NCBI GenBank assembly: GCA_029532415.1
Contig: JAQOTA010000060.1
Location: 2,356,001-2,420,000 of the forward strand
Origin: Marasmius tenuissimus
Lineage: Eukaryota; Basidiomycota; Agaricomycetes; Agaricales; Marasmiaceae
Direction of reading: 5' to 3'
DNA length: 64,000 nucleotides
Of the stretch, positions 60,757 to 64,000 are shown piece after piece; within the stretch, counting starts at the first letter, position 1; every line of letters starts with the position of its first letter. Position numbers and translations under genes: made by a program. The notes below the pieces were generated by a model. That model was not told where the DNA came from, did no database searches, and was given only the letters and a program-made list of their open reading frames with translations.

Positions 60757-61671
60757 ATGACTCTTCAACCACTCGAGATCGCCGGAGTAGTGCTGGGCAT
60801 AACTGTGCCCACGCTAGCATTCTCTGCGATCGGTACCCTTATATACGTGCGCAAAAATCGTACAAAATATCAAGATCCCATCCAATATGCGTACCAGGTT
60901 GAAAAGTGTCCTTATCCGCTCTCCCCGTCCTCATCCGTCTCCTCGCTATCCATTCCTCTTCCCACCGTACCTCCCTTCAATAGTGACTCGGACCATCAAA
61001 GACGACATTCGAGTTCGACCTCGAGTTCCGACGACGACGACTCCAATGCCCATACGACCAAACCCACAATAGTCTTTGCCGGACCTTCGGTGTCCGATCT
61101 CTCCTGCATCTCGGATAACGACACATATTCCGTTCCCAGCCAGAGGAATCGCAGAGACAGTTGGCCTCCGACAAACCTCTCAATAACAACTGACCCAGGC
61201 TTGAAAGCGGCAGAAGATGACTTGAAGAGGGTAAGCAAACAATGCCTCTTTTAACACTATGTCTCTCCTTATCGCTGACTCCATTCCGTGTAGGCATTAT
61301 CCATCTACACCATCGAAACCTCCTCGATGTACTCGTTGGCATCTGCGTCACCAGAGCTTCACGAACGCTACCTTCCCAGACGGACGCTTAGTCGTGCTCC
61401 ATCTTGTGTTTCATACATATCGTATGCTCGGTCGGTTAACGCACCTGAAGGAAGTGGGGCGGGATCCACCGCGGTGCCCGTTGAGGAGCCTGCAAGCTCC
61501 AACCGTGCTATGCATCGACAACTACATGCTGGGATGCCACTTCCGCCAATTCCCGTCCCTGCACGCCTGAAGCCGAACAAACGCGGTGTGAGGCCTCTTC
61601 CTCCCCCTCCTCCCCGTTACGATCCCGAGCGATCGAACCTAAGAAATGTACTAGTGACGGTCGAGGAGTGA
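60757..61671 (+). CDS. Single-pass membrane protein with disordered tail
   Basis: Two exons (60757-61230 and 61294-61671) join across a 63-bp intron to 283 codons plus stop. Residues about 7-31 form one membrane helix (AGVVLGITVPTLAFSAIGTL), followed by the basic stop-transfer sequence VRKNRTK. The rest is rich in Ser, Pro, Asp and Arg and likely disordered and cytosolic, with poly-Ser (HSSSTSSSDDDD) and a Pro-rich end (RPLPPPPPRYDP) that could bind SH3 or WW domains. I do not recognise the family. The short N-terminus before the helix fits a type III (N-out) anchor such as those of fungal polarity or wall-sensing adaptors, which is only a guess. Confidence 0.65.
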
Positions 61672-61851
61672 TCAGGGTCTAGGGAAGTTGACGAGTTGAC
61701 AATGCCGATGAACCTGAAGTTAATGAAACGGATTTTTAAATTATTGCTAATGTATATGTATCGCCCTCCATAAAATTCACGCACATATATACAATCTACG
61801 AATCCAATGTAACTGAATGAGTTAGATACCAATAGAAGATGAAATATACAA

Positions 61852-63928
61852 TCATATCTCGTGGTCATCTTCAGGATAATCAACCTTGTCGTATAACCGG
61901 AGGGTTTCATTCCAGTCCCTCTTTCGACGTCGTCGGATAGAGAAGTACTTCGCCTTAGACTCCCATAATCCACGAACACGACCTTTCTGTTTCCCGCCTT
62001 GTTCGGCGAAATATTCCTCAGGATTGGCAGGAAGATCCAGTGAGACCGCCAAATCCATGACCCTTCCATGCAGCTCCTTACGCTGCTCATACATCTGTTT
62101 CAGGACGGGCTTCCCAATCCAGAACAGACGAAGAAGGGCCATGAATGACCGGAAGGACGAAACAGCGTCCTCCATCCATCGCAGGCTCATCCACATGAGC
62201 GCTGGAATCAAGATACCCGTGATCATTGCGAAAGGGAAGGTCATTGCCACGCCTAATCCCCAGACCGCAAGACCGGACATTAACCCATAGATGAGCTTGT
62301 ACTGCGCAATCTCATCGTAGGTGTCAAAGATCGGGCCGGTCTTCTTGAAGTTGTGGCACGCGTAAAATGTCGTCGCATACACGGGCAGCCAAAGGACCAG
62401 GCCCGGAATCGAAAGGACGAGTAGACAGCATGCCCAAGTCAGCCGGATTATCATGCGATAAAAGACCGTCCGTCGGGGGAGGGTCGTTCGTCTGATACGA
62501 TCGTCCTTAATTCCCCATTTCGCAAGTTGATCCTGATAAGCCTGTAGCAAGTTGAGAAGACCAGAATTTTGAGTCGGGTCAAGACTGACCTTTAAATCGG
62601 TTTCCAAATGCGAAACGAGCGCTTTATCGATGTTGCGTTCATCCTCCTCCTTCACTTCAATACCTTTGAAAGCATCCAAAAAAGTTCGGACGACGCGAAC
62701 GTGATCACCAAGACTCATGTGAGTCCCCAGAGGCGCATAAATTCGCGCTGCTAGTTTGCTCGTACGGACGAGGCCCCAGGAAGGGGAGTCTATAGTTCCG
62801 TGACTGATCTGTTGATGCATCCTAGCGGTCAAAGAGCGAATGACCGTGTAATCGATAGGCTTCAAGAGCTCAGGGTTGTCCTGGCAGATGATCAGAAAAC
62901 CAGAGTCAGTACTGAGTTGATGCCTCCTTACCTTAGGAGTAAAAATCAAGGGCTCATGGAACGTCACCAATACATCAGAACGAAAATGTTGTCGATGCCT
63001 GTTCCGTTCCTTCCGTGAGGAGCAACAGCGGAAAGCGTTACGACTTACATGTAAGTGATGGAGCAAGTCAATATGGAGATCTTGAACTCTGAATTGGTCC
63101 GGTTTCGCGATAGAACATCAGAAACCAACCGAGCAACTGCATGGACGTATGAACAAGAGGACCGCGTAGATAGAGGGACGCAATTACATACCTCCTGTCT
63201 TGAAGGGTGCGATAGTAGGGTGATACCGACTCATTCCCTCCGGGAATAAACACACAGCGTCGCCGGTTTCTAACGCCTGCTGAAGTTCAGTGATAGATCG
63301 AGCGATTGGAAAGGAACTCCCACCTTCATGAGATGGAGCATGACCTCCGAGTTGTCGACTTCACTTTGACCGTCAACGTCCTTTTTACGTTGGATGGGAA
63401 CGGTTCCAGCACTTTCGATGAGCCAACTCGTGAAGGTTTTCTTTCCGAACTGAGTAGATTTGGCTGTCAATCGTAACATGTTTCGTTTCTGGGAAGTGCG
63501 GTTTTCGGCGTTAGCGCGACGCCGATGGCTTCAATTCGTCCACTTGCTTTAGAAGGTATTGAAGTTACGAGGAGCCTAGTTCCGGATAAAAATTTGAGTG
63601 CTCGACACGTATGGACGTTCTCAAATCGACTGACAATGCATCTGTGAGGGAGTTGCTATGGTTTGCAGACACAATGCTGTAATGGAGTTGAGACGGTAGC
63701 TCGTCATGAACAGTGAAAGATTGATCAACCATGGCAATCCGTTCTCCGGGATCAAATGGGTATTTTCGACAACTATAGTCCCGTAGAATATCTTGAGGAC
63801 AAACTTGAATAGGAGCCTGGTAAAAGACTAGTTGAAAGACACGAATAGTTGCGACTGATCAATGCACTCTGCCTTATTAACCAATACGACCAAGGCGTAG
63901 GCGTTGGTCCTGGGTGCTTGCTTTCCAT
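61852..63928 (-). CDS. Glycerol-3-phosphate acyltransferase (Gpt2/Sct1 type)
   Basis: This ER enzyme puts the first acyl chain on glycerol-3-phosphate, starting phospholipid and triglyceride synthesis. Exons 63928-63882, 63816-63730, 63676-63631 and from 63488 join in frame. The N-terminus MESKHPGPTPTPWSYWLLF leads to a membrane stretch. The acyltransferase motifs follow: SANHSNSLTDAL (NHx4D), RLTAKSTQFGKKTFTSWLIE, SAGTVPIQRKKD, and LFPEGMSRYHP with the Glu-Gly core. The C-terminal half has two hydrophobic stretches (RLTWACCLLVLSIPGLVLWL, and the later GLMSGLAVWGLGVAMTFPF), consistent with membrane anchoring. The end is DKVDYPEDDHEI. Visible motifs are intact. It converges on the membrane-protein gene. 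Confidence 0.93.
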
Positions 63929-64000
63929 ATCGTATAAATAGTCTCTGAGGTTTCGAGATACTTAGTTGGGTTTGTCGACGTGTCAATTAGATTCCACGCA

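Overview
The window is nuclear DNA of a filamentous basidiomycete, most likely a wood- or litter-decaying mushroom (Agaricomycetes). The evidence is the dense short GT-AG introns (about 47-60 bp), compact gene spacing on both strands, fungus-only genes (eEF3, a C2H2 plus Zn2Cys6 regulator, an Spt23/Mga2-like factor), an F-box protein of the mushroom type, and plant-wall enzymes (an AA9 copper monooxygenase and a GH27 alpha-galactosidase). I saw no rRNA gene, tRNA gene, CRISPR array or intact transposon. All gene models below were spliced by eye from reading frames and splice sites.

Layout. 0.7-7.3 kb: F-box protein (+), 15-exon GH27 alpha-galactosidase (-), PH-domain/coiled-coil protein (+). 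7.4-16.7 kb: four genes on the minus strand: an AlkB-like 2OG-Fe(II) oxygenase with a Cys-rich middle, mitochondrial ATP synthase delta, glutamate-cysteine ligase, and Atg6/Beclin. 17.2-27.6 kb: caspase-like peptidase (+), DNA polymerase kappa (+), RraA-like aldolase (-), Gyp1-type Rab GAP (+), C2H2/Zn2Cys6 transcription factor (-). 27.6-32.6 kb is poorly coding apart from a VanZ-like membrane protein (+). 32.6-41.3 kb: Spt23/Mga2-like factor (-), a divergent Mmc1-like mitochondrial protein (+, tentative), a Tyr phosphatase with a doubtful middle exon (+), and Nup50/Nup2 (+). 41.3-47.2 kb is a gene-poor block holding a decayed, intron-bearing ADP/ATP carrier copy. 47.2-63.9 kb: NDR kinase (Cbk1/Cot-1 type, -), homeobox factor (+), AA9 LPMO (-), eEF3 (-), a single-pass membrane protein (+) and a glycerol-3-phosphate acyltransferase (-).

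Most genes are housekeeping: energy, glutathione, autophagy, translesion synthesis, Rab traffic, nuclear pore, translation and lipid synthesis. I see no metabolic cluster and no clear new multi-gene system. The points most worth a second look are the AA9 enzyme with Asn in place of the conserved second-sphere His, the AlkB-like protein with its long Cys-rich region, the Spt23/Mga2-like and Mmc1-like genes whose start codons are 35 bp apart, two genes with 10-nt microexons, and the carrier pseudogene.
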